From: CBDVBL01 sp965555375
Lineage (GTDB): Bacteria > Zixibacteria > MSB-5A5 > UBA10806
Assembly (NCBI GenBank): GCA_965555375.1
Contig: CBEWDL010000001.1
Span: forward strand, 1 to 64,000
DNA: 64,000 bases
Direction of reading: 5' to 3'
Under the pieces are notes generated by a model. It did no database searches. It was not told where the DNA came from and saw only the letters and a list, made by a program, of their open reading frames with translations. Positions 50,128-58,178 of the stretch are shown piece after piece. How positions within the stretch are numbered: position 1 is the stretch's first letter; every line of letters starts with the position of its first letter. Both the position numbers and the translations under genes were made by a program.

Positions 50128-50156
50128 TTGACACCCTGCGCATTTTGATTTAACTT
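50128..50156 (+). promoter_or_regulatory. promoter of hutU
   Basis: TTGACA at 50128-50133, 17 bases, TAACTT at 50151-50156, divergent from the promoter at 50081-50109. Transcript start near 50163, with GGAGG before the ATG at 50190. Confidence 0.6.
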
Positions 50157-50189
50157 CGAGTCCGCAATAATGGCGTAGATGGAGGATCG

Positions 50190-51845
50190 ATGAACCTGAG
50201 TAATATAAAAGCCCCTCGCGGTAAAACCATCTCCTGCAAAAGCTGGCAGCAGGAGGGAGCTATGAGGATGCTTTTAAACAACCTCGACTCGGAGGTTGCT
50301 GAAAGACCGGAGGAGCTGGTTGTTTACGGCGGTACGGGCAAGGCGGCCAGAAACAGGGAATGTCTGGAGGCGATTTTAGAATCGTTGAAATCTCTTGAGA
50401 ACGACGAAACGCTTCTGGTTCAATCCGGCAAACCGGTTGGGATTTTCAAAACGCATGAGTATTCCCCCAGGGTTCTGATAGCCAATTCGAACCTGGTTCC
50501 CAACTGGGCTACCTGGGAGGTCTTCAGAGAGCTTGATAAACTCGGGCTGATCATGTACGGCCAGATGACTGCGGGGTCGTGGATTTATATCGGGACGCAG
50601 GGGATACTGCAGGGAACATACGAGACTTTCGCCGCCGCTGGCCAGAAACATTTTAAAAGCGATCTGTCCGGCAAGTTCATTTTAACCGGCGGCATGGGGG
50701 GTATGGGAGGTGCCCAGCCTCTGGCAGCGACCATGAACGGGGGAGCCATTCTGGTGGTGGAGGTCGATGAAGCTCGCATTGACCGCAGGATAGCCACCGG
50801 CTATTGCGATAAAAAGACCACATCCCTGGATGAAGCATTGAAATGGATCGACGATGCCGTGAAATCCAGGTCGCCGCTGTCGGTGGGGTTGGTCGGCAAT
50901 TGCGCCGATATCGTCCCGCAGCTGGTGAAAAGAGACGTGGTCCCGGATATCGTCACCGATCAGACATCGGCGCACGATGAGCTGAACGGCTATGTGCCGC
51001 ACGGAATTCCGTATGAGGAAGTCTTAAAATTAAGAAAATCGAATCCCGATAAATATGTTAAGATGTCTTTCGATTCTATGGCTGTTCACACGCAGGCGAT
51101 TCTGGATCTGCAGAAGAAAGGTTCGATCTGTTTCGATTACGGCAACAATCTTCGCGGGCAGGCGCAGAAGGCCGGAGTCAAGAACGCCTTCGATTATCCG
51201 GGGTTCGTGCCGGCTTATATCCGTCCGCTGTTCTGCGAGGGCAAAGGGCCGTTCAGGTGGGCCGCTCTCTCCGGCGATCCGAACGATATCGCGGTGACCG
51301 ACGCCGCTGTATTGCGTTTATTCCCTGAAAATGAACGTCTGACACGCTGGATAAAACTGGCCTCGGAAAAAGTCAGGTTCCAGGGGCTTCCGGCCCGGAT
51401 ATGCTGGTTGGGGTATGGCGAACGGGACAAGCTTGGATTGGAGTTCAATAAACTCGTTCGTGAGGGCAAGATCTCGGCGCCTATTGTGATCGGGCGGGAT
51501 CATCTCGATTGCGGCTCGGTAGCCTCGCCCAACCGCGAGACGGAGGCCATGAAGGACGGCTCCGACGCTATCGCCGACTGGCCGCTACTGAATGCCATGC
51601 TTAATACGGCTTCGGGGGCGTCATGGGTATCGATTCATCATGGCGGCGGGGTCGGCATGGGCCTGGCAATCCACGCCGGACAGGTGCTGGTCTGCGACGG
51701 CACAGAGGGGATGGATATCCGCATCGAGCGGGTTTTGACAAACGATCCCGGTGTCGGCATAGCTCGCCATGCAGACGCCGGCTATGAGGAGGCTATCAAA
51801 GTAGCCGACATAAAGGGCGTGAAGATACCGATGAGGGGGAAATAG
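50190..51845 (+). CDS. hutU: urocanate hydratase
   Basis: A 551-residue enzyme converting urocanate to imidazolone propionate in histidine breakdown. NAD binding is shown by the Gly-rich LTGGMGGMGGAQPLAAT (about residues 166-182), and other family segments are VVYGGTGKAARN, HGIPYEEVLKLR and ISAPIVIGRDHLDCGSVASPN (in parts). The length is typical. It has its own promoter. hutI follows 1.4 kb downstream; hutH (histidine ammonia-lyase) and the formiminoglutamate enzymes are not in the window. Confidence 0.95.
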   Translation: MNLSNIKAPRGKTISCKSWQQEGAMRMLLNNLDSEVAERPEELVVYGGTGKAARNRECLEAILESLKSLENDETLLVQSGKPVGIFKTHEYSPRVLIANSNLVPNWATWEVFRELDKLGLIMYGQMTAGSWIYIGTQGILQGTYETFAAAGQKHFKSDLSGKFILTGGMGGMGGAQPLAATMNGGAILVVEVDEARIDRRIATGYCDKKTTSLDEALKWIDDAVKSRSPLSVGLVGNCADIVPQLVKRDVVPDIVTDQTSAHDELNGYVPHGIPYEEVLKLRKSNPDKYVKMSFDSMAVHTQAILDLQKKGSICFDYGNNLRGQAQKAGVKNAFDYPGFVPAYIRPLFCEGKGPFRWAALSGDPNDIAVTDAAVLRLFPENERLTRWIKLASEKVRFQGLPARICWLGYGERDKLGLEFNKLVREGKISAPIVIGRDHLDCGSVASPNRETEAMKDGSDAIADWPLLNAMLNTASGASWVSIHHGGGVGMGLAIHAGQVLVCDGTEGMDIRIERVLTNDPGVGIARHADAGYEEAIKVADIKGVKIPMRGK

Positions 51846-51856
51846 ACGGCTCCGGC

Positions 51857-51880
51857 CTGTCAGGAAAGGGTTCCTGACAG
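51857..51880. repeat. REP palindrome after hutU
   Basis: CTGTCAGGAA-AGGG-TTCCTGACAG, a perfect 10-base stem with a 4-base loop, 11 bases after the hutU stop. Confidence 0.8.
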
Positions 51881-51900
51881 CGCGAGTAATATCTAATGTC

Positions 51901-52209
51901 ATGAGCAGGACTGGAAAAAACCACTACCTGATAATATATCGTCCTCCGAGAGCGAGCTTTGCGGAGGATGCCACGCCGAAGGAGACCGCCGTAATCGAAC
52001 GGCATTTCGAGTATCTGAAGAATAAGCTGGCAGACGGTTCCCTTATCATGGCCGGGCGAACCGAGAATAGGAGTTTCGGCATCGCCGTCATTCAAGCCGA
52101 CAGCGAGGGGATGGCGAGAGAGATAATGGCCAACGACCCGGCGGTGAAGGAGGGGGTATTCACCGGCGAGCTTCTGCCCTTCAGGCTGGCGCTGGGGGGC
52201 GGGGAGTGA
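51901..52209 (+). CDS. YciI-like protein
   Basis: A 102-residue YCII-domain protein: the first strand NHYLIIYRPPR, the central HFEYLKNKLADGSLIMAG, the strand FGIAVIQADSEGMAREIMANDPAV and the C-terminal FRLAL follow the dimeric ferredoxin-like pattern. The catalytic-type His and Asp of YciI are represented by His39 and Asp near 78. The function of most members is unknown, and some cleave chlorinated catechol lactones. It lies between two REP palindromes in the hut region. Confidence 0.82.
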   Translation: MSRTGKNHYLIIYRPPRASFAEDATPKETAVIERHFEYLKNKLADGSLIMAGRTENRSFGIAVIQADSEGMAREIMANDPAVKEGVFTGELLPFRLALGGGE

Positions 52210-52224
52210 CTGTAAGGCTAAGAA

Positions 52225-52265
52225 CCGTCAGGAAAGGCCTATGGTTCGTATGAGGTTCCTGACGG
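52225..52265. repeat. REP palindrome, long-loop class
   Basis: CCGTCAGGAA (52225-52234) and TTCCTGACGG (52256-52265) with a 21-base interior AGGCCTATGGTTCGTATGAG, close to the interior at 16433. Confidence 0.8.
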
Positions 52266-52304
52266 CGCGGGACGGGAAAGTTCCGGTATGAGGATGTGAA
52301 TGTG

Positions 52305-52328
52305 CCGTCAGGAAAGGATTCCTGACGG
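52305..52328. repeat. REP palindrome, short-loop
   Basis: CCGTCAGGAA-AGGA-TTCCTGACGG, followed by GCGCGGGG. This GCGCGGG tail follows the copies at 52225, 52305 and 53003. Confidence 0.8.
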
Positions 52329-52395
52329 CGCGGGGGGATGATCAAGGATAATCCAGGCAAACCATGAGTCCAGGAGAAAGATAGACCAACGGGGC

Positions 52396-52421
52396 GGGGT
52401 CAGGAACCCCTTCCTGACCCC
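52396..52421. repeat. REP palindrome just before the transposase start
   Basis: GGGGTCAGGAA-CCCC-TTCCTGACCCC, an 11-base stem whose end lies 2 bases before the ATG at 52424. On the mRNA it would form a hairpin in place of a ribosome site. Confidence 0.75.
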
Positions 52422-52423
52422 TC

Positions 52424-53023
52424 ATGGGAAAAAGTATGAGAGGCAGAAAACGAAATAATTTTGAAAGACACGGCGATCTATTCTTCGTCACTTCAACAGT
52501 TGTAGGATTTGCCAGAATCTTTGAATTGAAGTATATGTGCGATATAATGATTGAAAACCTGAATTATTATCAGAATAGGGGTGATTTCACCATCATCGCT
52601 TATGTCATAATGCCGGATCATTTTCATCTTATCATAAAAACCGACAAGGGCTTATCAATATCACAATGTATCGGAAATCTCAAGCGAATCACTTCAAGAA
52701 AGATAACTTCGGAATTAGAGAAACAAGGGAATAAAAAGCTATTATCATCCCTTAGCAAAAACGCCTTGTTGGAACCGTCGTCGGATAGCAGAGTATGGAA
52801 ATATCGGTTTGACTCTTTCGTCATTACAAATGAGGATACCTTACGCCGGAAGATTCAATATATTCATAATAATCCGGTAACGTCCGGCCTGGTTTCGGAA
52901 CCGACGGAATGGCGATATACAAGCGCCCGAAATTATGCGGGGCTGGATGATGTCTTGATTCCGGTTGATGTCGAATGGAGATGTTTGGATTACGGCTTTG
53001 TGCCGTCAGGAAAGGGTTCCTGA
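52424..53023 (+). mobile_element. REP-associated tyrosine transposase (RAYT)
   Basis: A 199-residue Y1 transposase of the IS200-like RAYT group. The HUH metal-binding motif is MPDHFHLII (His66, His68), the catalytic Tyr is Tyr146 in RRKIQYIHNNPV, and the FFVTSTVVGFARIF opening is RAYT-typical. Such enzymes cut single-stranded REP hairpins and are thought to spread them; they are usually single-copy and not flanked by IS ends. Here five REP palindromes lie within 1.2 kb around it. The final codons encode VPSGKGS and a stop from the REP copy at 53003-53026. The start could be ATG 52424 or 52436. It separates hutU from hutI. Confidence 0.88.
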
Positions 53024-53026
53024 CGG
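53003..53026. repeat. REP palindrome containing the RAYT stop codon
   Basis: CCGTCAGGAA-AGGG-TTCCTGACGG. The transposase TGA (53021-53023) lies in the right arm, so its last residues come from the repeat. A related palindrome to the one at 14158 (GTTACGGC-AA-GCCGTGAC) follows at 53051-53068. Confidence 0.8.
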
Positions 53027-53104
53027 CGCGGGGGAGTGCACAAATTGGCGGTTACGGCAAGCCGTGACTCGCAGGCTAAGGGTCTTGGTCCTGAGGGGAA
53101 TCTG

Positions 53105-53242
53105 GTGAATAAACCAGATAACGGGATTGCTGTAGTTCAGATAAAATATGACGAGAATGGTGATTTTTTGGAAAAGAGATATTATGACGCTGATATGGTG
53201 CTTTCCGTAGTATCCTATGAAGATAGCAGTGATGCAAGGTAG
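53105..53242 (+). CDS. small ORF between RAYT and hutI
   Basis: A 45-residue frame from a GTG with GAGGGG 6 bases upstream: NKPDNGIAVVQIKYDENG and EKRYYDADMVLSVVSYED alternate hydrophobic and charged residues like a small beta domain. The frame is open to a GTG at 53036, but that part is made of repeat sequence. It could be a real 5-kDa protein or residue of a decayed gene; no family recognised. Confidence 0.35.
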   Translation: MNKPDNGIAVVQIKYDENGDFLEKRYYDADMVLSVVSYEDSSDAR

Positions 53243-53248
53243 GTCTAT

Positions 53249-54517
53249 ATGCAAACTCTCACAGCCTCTTTAATAATCAAGAACGCCTCGCAGCTGGTCA
53301 CCATGCACGATCCGAAGAAAATCGGGCCGAAGGGTGGCAAGGATATGGGGCAGCTCAACATAATCAAGAACGGGGCGGTGGCGATCTACGGCTCGCGGAT
53401 AGTAGCCGTGGGTGAAACAAAGAGCATACTCAAAAAGGTTAGAATTACCAGGAGAACGAAAATATTCGACGCCGAAAAGCGGGTGGTCACACCCGGCCTG
53501 ATCGATCCGCACACGCATCCGGTCTTCGCCGGGCAGAGATCGGCGGAGTTCGAGATGCGGATCGCCGGGAAATCGTATATGGAGATCGCCAAAGCCGGCG
53601 GCGGAATCAATTCGACAGTGAAATCGGTCAGGAAAGCATCGAAAAATAAACTCAAGGAAAACGGACGGAAGATTCTCGATAAGATGCTCTCTTATGGAAC
53701 CACTACAATCGAGGCCAAATCTGGCTACGGCCTGACCACCAGAGACGAGATTAAGCAATTGCAAGCGATAAAGGAGTTAAGCCAGGAGCATGAAGTGGAT
53801 CTGGTCCCGACTTTTCTGGGAGCACATGAGATCCCTCCGGAGTATAAGAAGAATCCGGATGCCTATGTCAACCTGGTTTGCACGGAGATGATCCCGAAGG
53901 TGGTTTCGAAAAATCTGGCGGTTTTCTGCGATGTGTTCTGCGAAAGAGGCGTTTTCACCACCAAACAGACCAGGGTAATTTTGCAAACTGCCCAGGCGTT
54001 CGGATTGAGGGCCAAGCTTCATGCCGATGAACTTCACAATACCGGCGGCGCGGAGTTGGCGGCGGAGTTCGGGGCGGCATCGGCCGATCATCTCGTCTGC
54101 GTCAACGATGAGGGGATTCACCTGATGCAGAAAGCGGGGGTGGTGCCGGTTCTCCTGCCGGGCACAACTTTCTATCTGGGGCTGGACAAGGACGCGCCGG
54201 CCGGAAAGATGATCGATAAAGGGCTCCCCGTAGCCCTGGCGACAGACTGCAATCCGGGATCGTCGATGACCGAATCGATGCAGATGATCATGACCCTGGC
54301 CTGTCTCAAATACGGGATGTCTCCGGCGGAAGTCCTGACGGCATCGACGTTGAATGCCGCCTATGCCATCGGCAAGGAGAGCGAAACGGGTTCCCTGGCG
54401 CCCGGTAAATGGGCCGATCTGGTTATATGGGACGCCGAGGATTATCGTGAGATTCCATATCATTTCGGCGGCAATATGGTCGATAGCGTATTCAAGCGAG
54501 GGGAGAAAGTCCGGTGA
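53249..54517 (+). CDS. hutI: imidazolonepropionase
   Basis: A 422-residue amidohydrolase that opens imidazolone propionate to N-formimino-glutamate, the step after HutU. The metal-binding HxH is in LIDPHTHPVFAGQRSAEF (about residues 87-104). Further ligands fall in FLGAHEIPPEY, KLHADELHNTGG and ALATDCNPGSSMTES, all HutI-typical. AAGGTAGG precedes the ATG. The end overlaps the LptE-like gene by 4 bases (GTGA). Confidence 0.95.
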   Translation: MQTLTASLIIKNASQLVTMHDPKKIGPKGGKDMGQLNIIKNGAVAIYGSRIVAVGETKSILKKVRITRRTKIFDAEKRVVTPGLIDPHTHPVFAGQRSAEFEMRIAGKSYMEIAKAGGGINSTVKSVRKASKNKLKENGRKILDKMLSYGTTTIEAKSGYGLTTRDEIKQLQAIKELSQEHEVDLVPTFLGAHEIPPEYKKNPDAYVNLVCTEMIPKVVSKNLAVFCDVFCERGVFTTKQTRVILQTAQAFGLRAKLHADELHNTGGAELAAEFGAASADHLVCVNDEGIHLMQKAGVVPVLLPGTTFYLGLDKDAPAGKMIDKGLPVALATDCNPGSSMTESMQMIMTLACLKYGMSPAEVLTASTLNAAYAIGKESETGSLAPGKWADLVIWDAEDYREIPYHFGGNMVDSVFKRGEKVR

Positions 54518-55008
54518 GAATCAAGCTCGTATCGCTGGCAGCCGCCATGACGTTGCTCTTCGCTATCTCATGCGGAGTATATACGTTCTCACCGTCGGCT
54601 CTCAGCGGCATTAAGTCTCTGGCCATACCGCTTTTTGAGAATCAGACACCTGAAAGCGGCTTGCGCGAGGATTTGACGGATCGGTTATCCCAGGCCTTCG
54701 TCGATGATAACACTCTGAGAGTGGTGCCGGAAGGCCGCGCCGATGCTGTTTTACGCGGATCAGTTATTTCTTACAGCCGCGAGGCCTATACCTACAGCGA
54801 GGCCGAGGTGGTCAGCGAATATATAGTCCGCATCGGGATCAATGTTGAATTTGCTGAAAAAAAGAGCGGGGAAATCATCTGGGAAGAGAGAAATATGTCG
54901 AACTGGGGCACCTATGATTCGGCCACTCAGTTCGAGGACGACGGCAAAGAAATGGCCATCGGCAAGCTTGTCGAGGACATATTAAATAAGACCGTAAAGG
55001 GATGGTAA
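54514..55008 (+). CDS. LptE-like LPS-assembly lipoprotein
   Basis: A 164-residue lipoprotein with a signal ending in the lipobox FAISC (Cys20). Residues about 20-110 fit the LptE family (DUF of LPS-assembly): CGVYTFSPSALSGIKSLAIPLFENQT opening (in parts: YTFSPSAL, SLAIPLFENQT), LREDLTDRLSQAF and VLRGSVISYSR. LptE plugs the LptD barrel that moves LPS to the cell surface. It starts at a GTG overlapping the hutI stop, so it is transcribed with hutI. Confidence 0.78.
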   Translation: MRIKLVSLAAAMTLLFAISCGVYTFSPSALSGIKSLAIPLFENQTPESGLREDLTDRLSQAFVDDNTLRVVPEGRADAVLRGSVISYSREAYTYSEAEVVSEYIVRIGINVEFAEKKSGEIIWEERNMSNWGTYDSATQFEDDGKEMAIGKLVEDILNKTVKGW

Positions 55009-55038
55009 TCAAAAAGGCCTTTTGGGAAGAGGTTTTAA

Positions 55039-56046
55039 ATGAAAATTAGAAGCATATTAATCATCGTGATTGTGTCATTGATGGCACAGGCGCTATTGGT
55101 GCAGAACGTTTCGGCCATAAATTCAAAAGCCGGGACGTCGGCCTATACTTTTCTGAAGATTGGAACGGGCGCCAAATCTCAAGCTCTGGGAGGAGCCTTT
55201 GTCGGGTTAGCTGACGATGAGACCGCCCTTTACTATAATCCGGCCGGGCTGACGGCCGATGGAGAAAGTTACCAGTTATACGATGACTTATTGGATACTC
55301 CTAAACGGAAACAGGTCGAAAACCGGTTCACCGCATCCTATATAAACTACCTTCTCGATTTTCAATACGGTTTTGTCGGTTATGTCAGGAACCTGGATGA
55401 CAGAACATCGGCGGGGCTGTCAATCGCCTATCAAAACTATGGCACTTTCAACCGACTCGATGCCACGGGAGATAAGATCGGTACCTTCGGCGCCTCCGAT
55501 ATGGCGATTGGCCTTACGTATTCGAAGCGGATCAGGTCGGATCTGTCCCTGGGCGGAACAGGCAAATTCATTTATGAGAAGATCGATATCTATTCGTCAA
55601 ACGGCCTGGCCGTGGATGTCGGTCTTATGTATCTGGTCACCGCCGATGGTTCTACCAGGATCGGTTTTGCCCTGACGAATTTCGGCGCTCAGCTTTCGGG
55701 TCTTACCGAAACTCATAAGGACCCTATGCCGACCAAAGTCGCCATAGGTCTTTCGCATAGACTTCGAGGTCTACCCACGGTTTTCACCACGGAGATCGGC
55801 AAACCGTTCGATAACGAGTTCTATCTATCATTGGGGACCGAGATTGTTTCGCTCAGTCCGTTCTTTTTGAGAATCGGCTGGACCAGCGCCGGCAGGGACT
55901 ACAAGACCGGCTCCGACGGGGATAATATGGCGGGTTTTGCCGGCGGGTTCGGTTACAACTATAAGGAATATACAATAGATTACTCGTATTCATCCTATGC
56001 TGATCTCGGTTCTGTGCACCGGGTCTCATTGGGAGCGGGGTTTTAG
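55039..56046 (+). CDS. PorV/PorQ-family outer-membrane protein
   Basis: A 335-residue barrel with a signal ending near VSA (residue 28). SAYTFLKIGTGAKSQALGGAF and VGLADDETALYYNPAGL (about residues 38-70) are the conserved opening of the PorV/UPF0164 group. In Bacteroidetes PorV is the shuttle of type IX secretion, but relatives exist outside it. The C-terminal SVHRVSLGAGF ends with a terminal Phe. It is followed by a strong terminator hairpin (56089-56112). Confidence 0.85.
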   Translation: MKIRSILIIVIVSLMAQALLVQNVSAINSKAGTSAYTFLKIGTGAKSQALGGAFVGLADDETALYYNPAGLTADGESYQLYDDLLDTPKRKQVENRFTASYINYLLDFQYGFVGYVRNLDDRTSAGLSIAYQNYGTFNRLDATGDKIGTFGASDMAIGLTYSKRIRSDLSLGGTGKFIYEKIDIYSSNGLAVDVGLMYLVTADGSTRIGFALTNFGAQLSGLTETHKDPMPTKVAIGLSHRLRGLPTVFTTEIGKPFDNEFYLSLGTEIVSLSPFFLRIGWTSAGRDYKTGSDGDNMAGFAGGFGYNYKEYTIDYSYSSYADLGSVHRVSLGAGF

Positions 56047-56049
56047 AAT

Positions 56050-56784
56050 TTGCTGGAGGTTCTCAAGGTTATACAAGGTCTTTTCCTTCGGGCCTCCGTG
56101 AGGCCCGTTTTTGCGGTGCTTCTTATTTTTGTCGCTTCGTCCAAAGGCGAAGAGAACACATCCGGTGTTGCCTCAGTAACTTATCTGGAAGGAGTTGCCC
56201 GCGTGCGGAAACCAGGTTCTGAGGGGTGGCTGAAGGTTGAGGAGTCAGCTATCATATCAGCCGGCGACAGTGTGAAGACGCTGGCTAATTCTCGCGCTGA
56301 AGTCAGATTAACAGACAATAATACTGTGAGGATTGGTTCATCAACCACTATAGGAATCGCAGACTCCGCTGAGATTACTCTTGAATCCGGAGAGATCTGG
56401 ATGGTGGTCGGACAAGTCGACCGGATTCTGAGTATGAAGATAAAATCACCAGTGACGATAGCTGAAATCAGGGAAGCTGCCGCCCGGTTCTCGGTTGGCC
56501 AGGATGGCTCGACGGAAATAAAAGTATATGATGGTCAGATTGACTTAAAGATATTGCCTGTGACGGTGGACCCGGAATCCGCAGCATCCGATTCGGCATC
56601 TTATGAGGCGGCCGACACGCTCGACGCCGTTACCGGTGAAAAAGAGGTTTTGCTGGAGGCGGATCGTAAAATAATCGTTACCTCGGGCGGGGAAATTGTC
56701 TTTCAAGGGGCCTTCGATATCGATGATTTGGACGAAGACAATGACTGGGTCAGATGGAATATGGCCCGGGATGGGGGAAAATAA
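56050..56784 (+). CDS. FecR-domain protein
   Basis: A protein of up to 244 residues with an export signal (FAVLLIFVASSKG) and a FecR-like domain (about 35-165): SVTYLEGVARVRKPGSEGWLKV-type opening (in parts), SAGDSVKTLANSRAEVRLTDNNTVRIG, and the late FSVGQDGSTEIKVYDGQID. FecR domains are surface or periplasmic sensors, but this one has no transmembrane sensor tail. A C-terminal region (about 170-244) is acidic. The start is uncertain: TTG 56050 has a distant GGGG site, GTG 56098 gives a tidy signal peptide but lies within a terminator hairpin. It is probably co-transcribed with the PorV-like gene only by read-through. Confidence 0.7.
   Translation: MLEVLKVIQGLFLRASVRPVFAVLLIFVASSKGEENTSGVASVTYLEGVARVRKPGSEGWLKVEESAIISAGDSVKTLANSRAEVRLTDNNTVRIGSSTTIGIADSAEITLESGEIWMVVGQVDRILSMKIKSPVTIAEIREAAARFSVGQDGSTEIKVYDGQIDLKILPVTVDPESAASDSASYEAADTLDAVTGEKEVLLEADRKIIVTSGGEIVFQGAFDIDDLDEDNDWVRWNMARDGGK
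56089..56112 (+). terminator. terminator hairpin overlapping the FecR gene start
   Basis: CGGGCCTC-CGT-GAGGCCCG (56089-56107), a perfect 8-base stem with a 3-base loop, then TTTTT (56108-56112). It follows the PorV-like gene by 43 bases and lies inside the open frame of the FecR-domain gene, so it could serve as terminator or attenuator. Confidence 0.8.
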
Positions 56785-56851
56785 AACATCGCTTGCTCGA
56801 AGAGATTTGACAGCAGAGCATAGATATTCGTCTCTTATAAATAATTATTTC

Positions 56852-58165
56852 TTAATTCGGGGATCCGGCCAGCTTTTCAACTTTCAATTTCTTTACGCGA
56901 TGACCCTTCTTTTCCAGTATTGTAATCTTTAAGCCGGCGATATTTATTGTTTCGTTCAATTCCGGTATACGATCGATTTTGTCTATCAGCATGCCGGCGA
57001 TTGACTCGAATTCGCCTTCGGGAGGCTTTGTCCCGAATCTCTCGCAGACCAGATCAGCGTCAACTGAGCCCCTGACTATGGCGGTCCCGTCCGGCTGCAT
57101 AATGATAGCCTCATCTTCGGTGTCGTATTCGTCCTGGATCTCGCCGACGATTTCCTCCAGGATGTCCTCGAGCGTTATGATACCTGCGGTGCCGCCGAAA
57201 TCGTCGAGCACGATAGCCATATGATTTCTCTCCCGCTGCATATCTTTAAGTATCTCCGAGATCTTTTTAGAATCCGGTATGAAAAAAGGTTCGCGCATAA
57301 TGTCCCGCAAAATAATGAGCCCGCCGGTTCTGAAAATATTGAGAAGGTCGAGAACGTTTAGAATACCCCTGATGTTGTCGAGGTTTTCCTCGTAGACGGG
57401 CAAGCGCGAGAAGGGCTCCATGGTTGCCACTTTGAGGATATTCTCCGGTTTCTCATCGATCTCCACGGCCACCATCTCCGTTCGCGGAGTCATGGCGTTA
57501 CGGGCGACTATATCCGAAAACTCAAATACAGAATGGATCATCTTGTGTTCATCAGGTTCGAATACACCATGCTTGAGGCCCTCTGTTAATATTATTTTGA
57601 CCTCCTCCTCGGTGACGATGTGATCCCTTCTAATTTCCGGTGAGATCCCGATGGCCTTTAAACATAAATTGGTTGACCATGTCAGCAAATTTATGAATAT
57701 GCTCAGCAGCTTGAGGGACCACCATGTTGCGGGGCCGACCCAGAGCGCAATTCTTTCTGAAAAGCGGATGGCCAGGGCTTTGGGAACAAGCTCGGCCAGA
57801 ACGAGAAAAGTATACGAAATCACAATAACAACCAGAGTGATCGAGATCGATTCTGCGGCCTGATTTATGGCTACGATGGGAACGGATTCGATCAACGGCT
57901 TGATGACCAGGATTGCGGTGGCGCCGCCCAGTGCGCTTGCCGCCGAGGCTGTGACCGTCATGCCGATCTGAACGATAGCGAAGAAGCTGTCCGGATTATT
58001 CTTGAGCTTTTCCACGAATACGGCCCTTGAATCGCCGGACTCTGCTAATTCCTTTATGCGGCTTTTGCGAAGCGCGATAATCGCAATTTCCGAGGCGGAA
58101 AAGAATCCTGATACGAAGACCAAAACCAGGATTATTACTATTTCGAGCCAGAATTTCAGGTCCAT
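56852..58165 (-). CDS. CorC/HlyC-family CNNM transporter-like protein
   Basis: A 437-residue protein with the DUF21 (CNNM) membrane domain (about 1-195, helices near 8-28, 68-90, 96-118 and 135-155), a CBS pair (about 210-340; VFEFSDIVARNAMTPRTEMVAVE) and a C-terminal CorC_HlyC domain (about 350-430; GTAGIITLEDILEEIVGEIQDEYD in parts). Such proteins are linked to magnesium and cobalt efflux or resistance. It starts 13 bases after htpX and is probably in the same operon. Confidence 0.9.
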   Translation of the reverse strand: MDLKFWLEIVIILVLVFVSGFFSASEIAIIALRKSRIKELAESGDSRAVFVEKLKNNPDSFFAIVQIGMTVTASAASALGGATAILVIKPLIESVPIVAINQAAESISITLVVIVISYTFLVLAELVPKALAIRFSERIALWVGPATWWSLKLLSIFINLLTWSTNLCLKAIGISPEIRRDHIVTEEEVKIILTEGLKHGVFEPDEHKMIHSVFEFSDIVARNAMTPRTEMVAVEIDEKPENILKVATMEPFSRLPVYEENLDNIRGILNVLDLLNIFRTGGLIILRDIMREPFFIPDSKKISEILKDMQRERNHMAIVLDDFGGTAGIITLEDILEEIVGEIQDEYDTEDEAIIMQPDGTAIVRGSVDADLVCERFGTKPPEGEFESIAGMLIDKIDRIPELNETINIAGLKITILEKKGHRVKKLKVEKLAGSPN

Positions 58166-58178
58166 CTAATGGTTCTGC

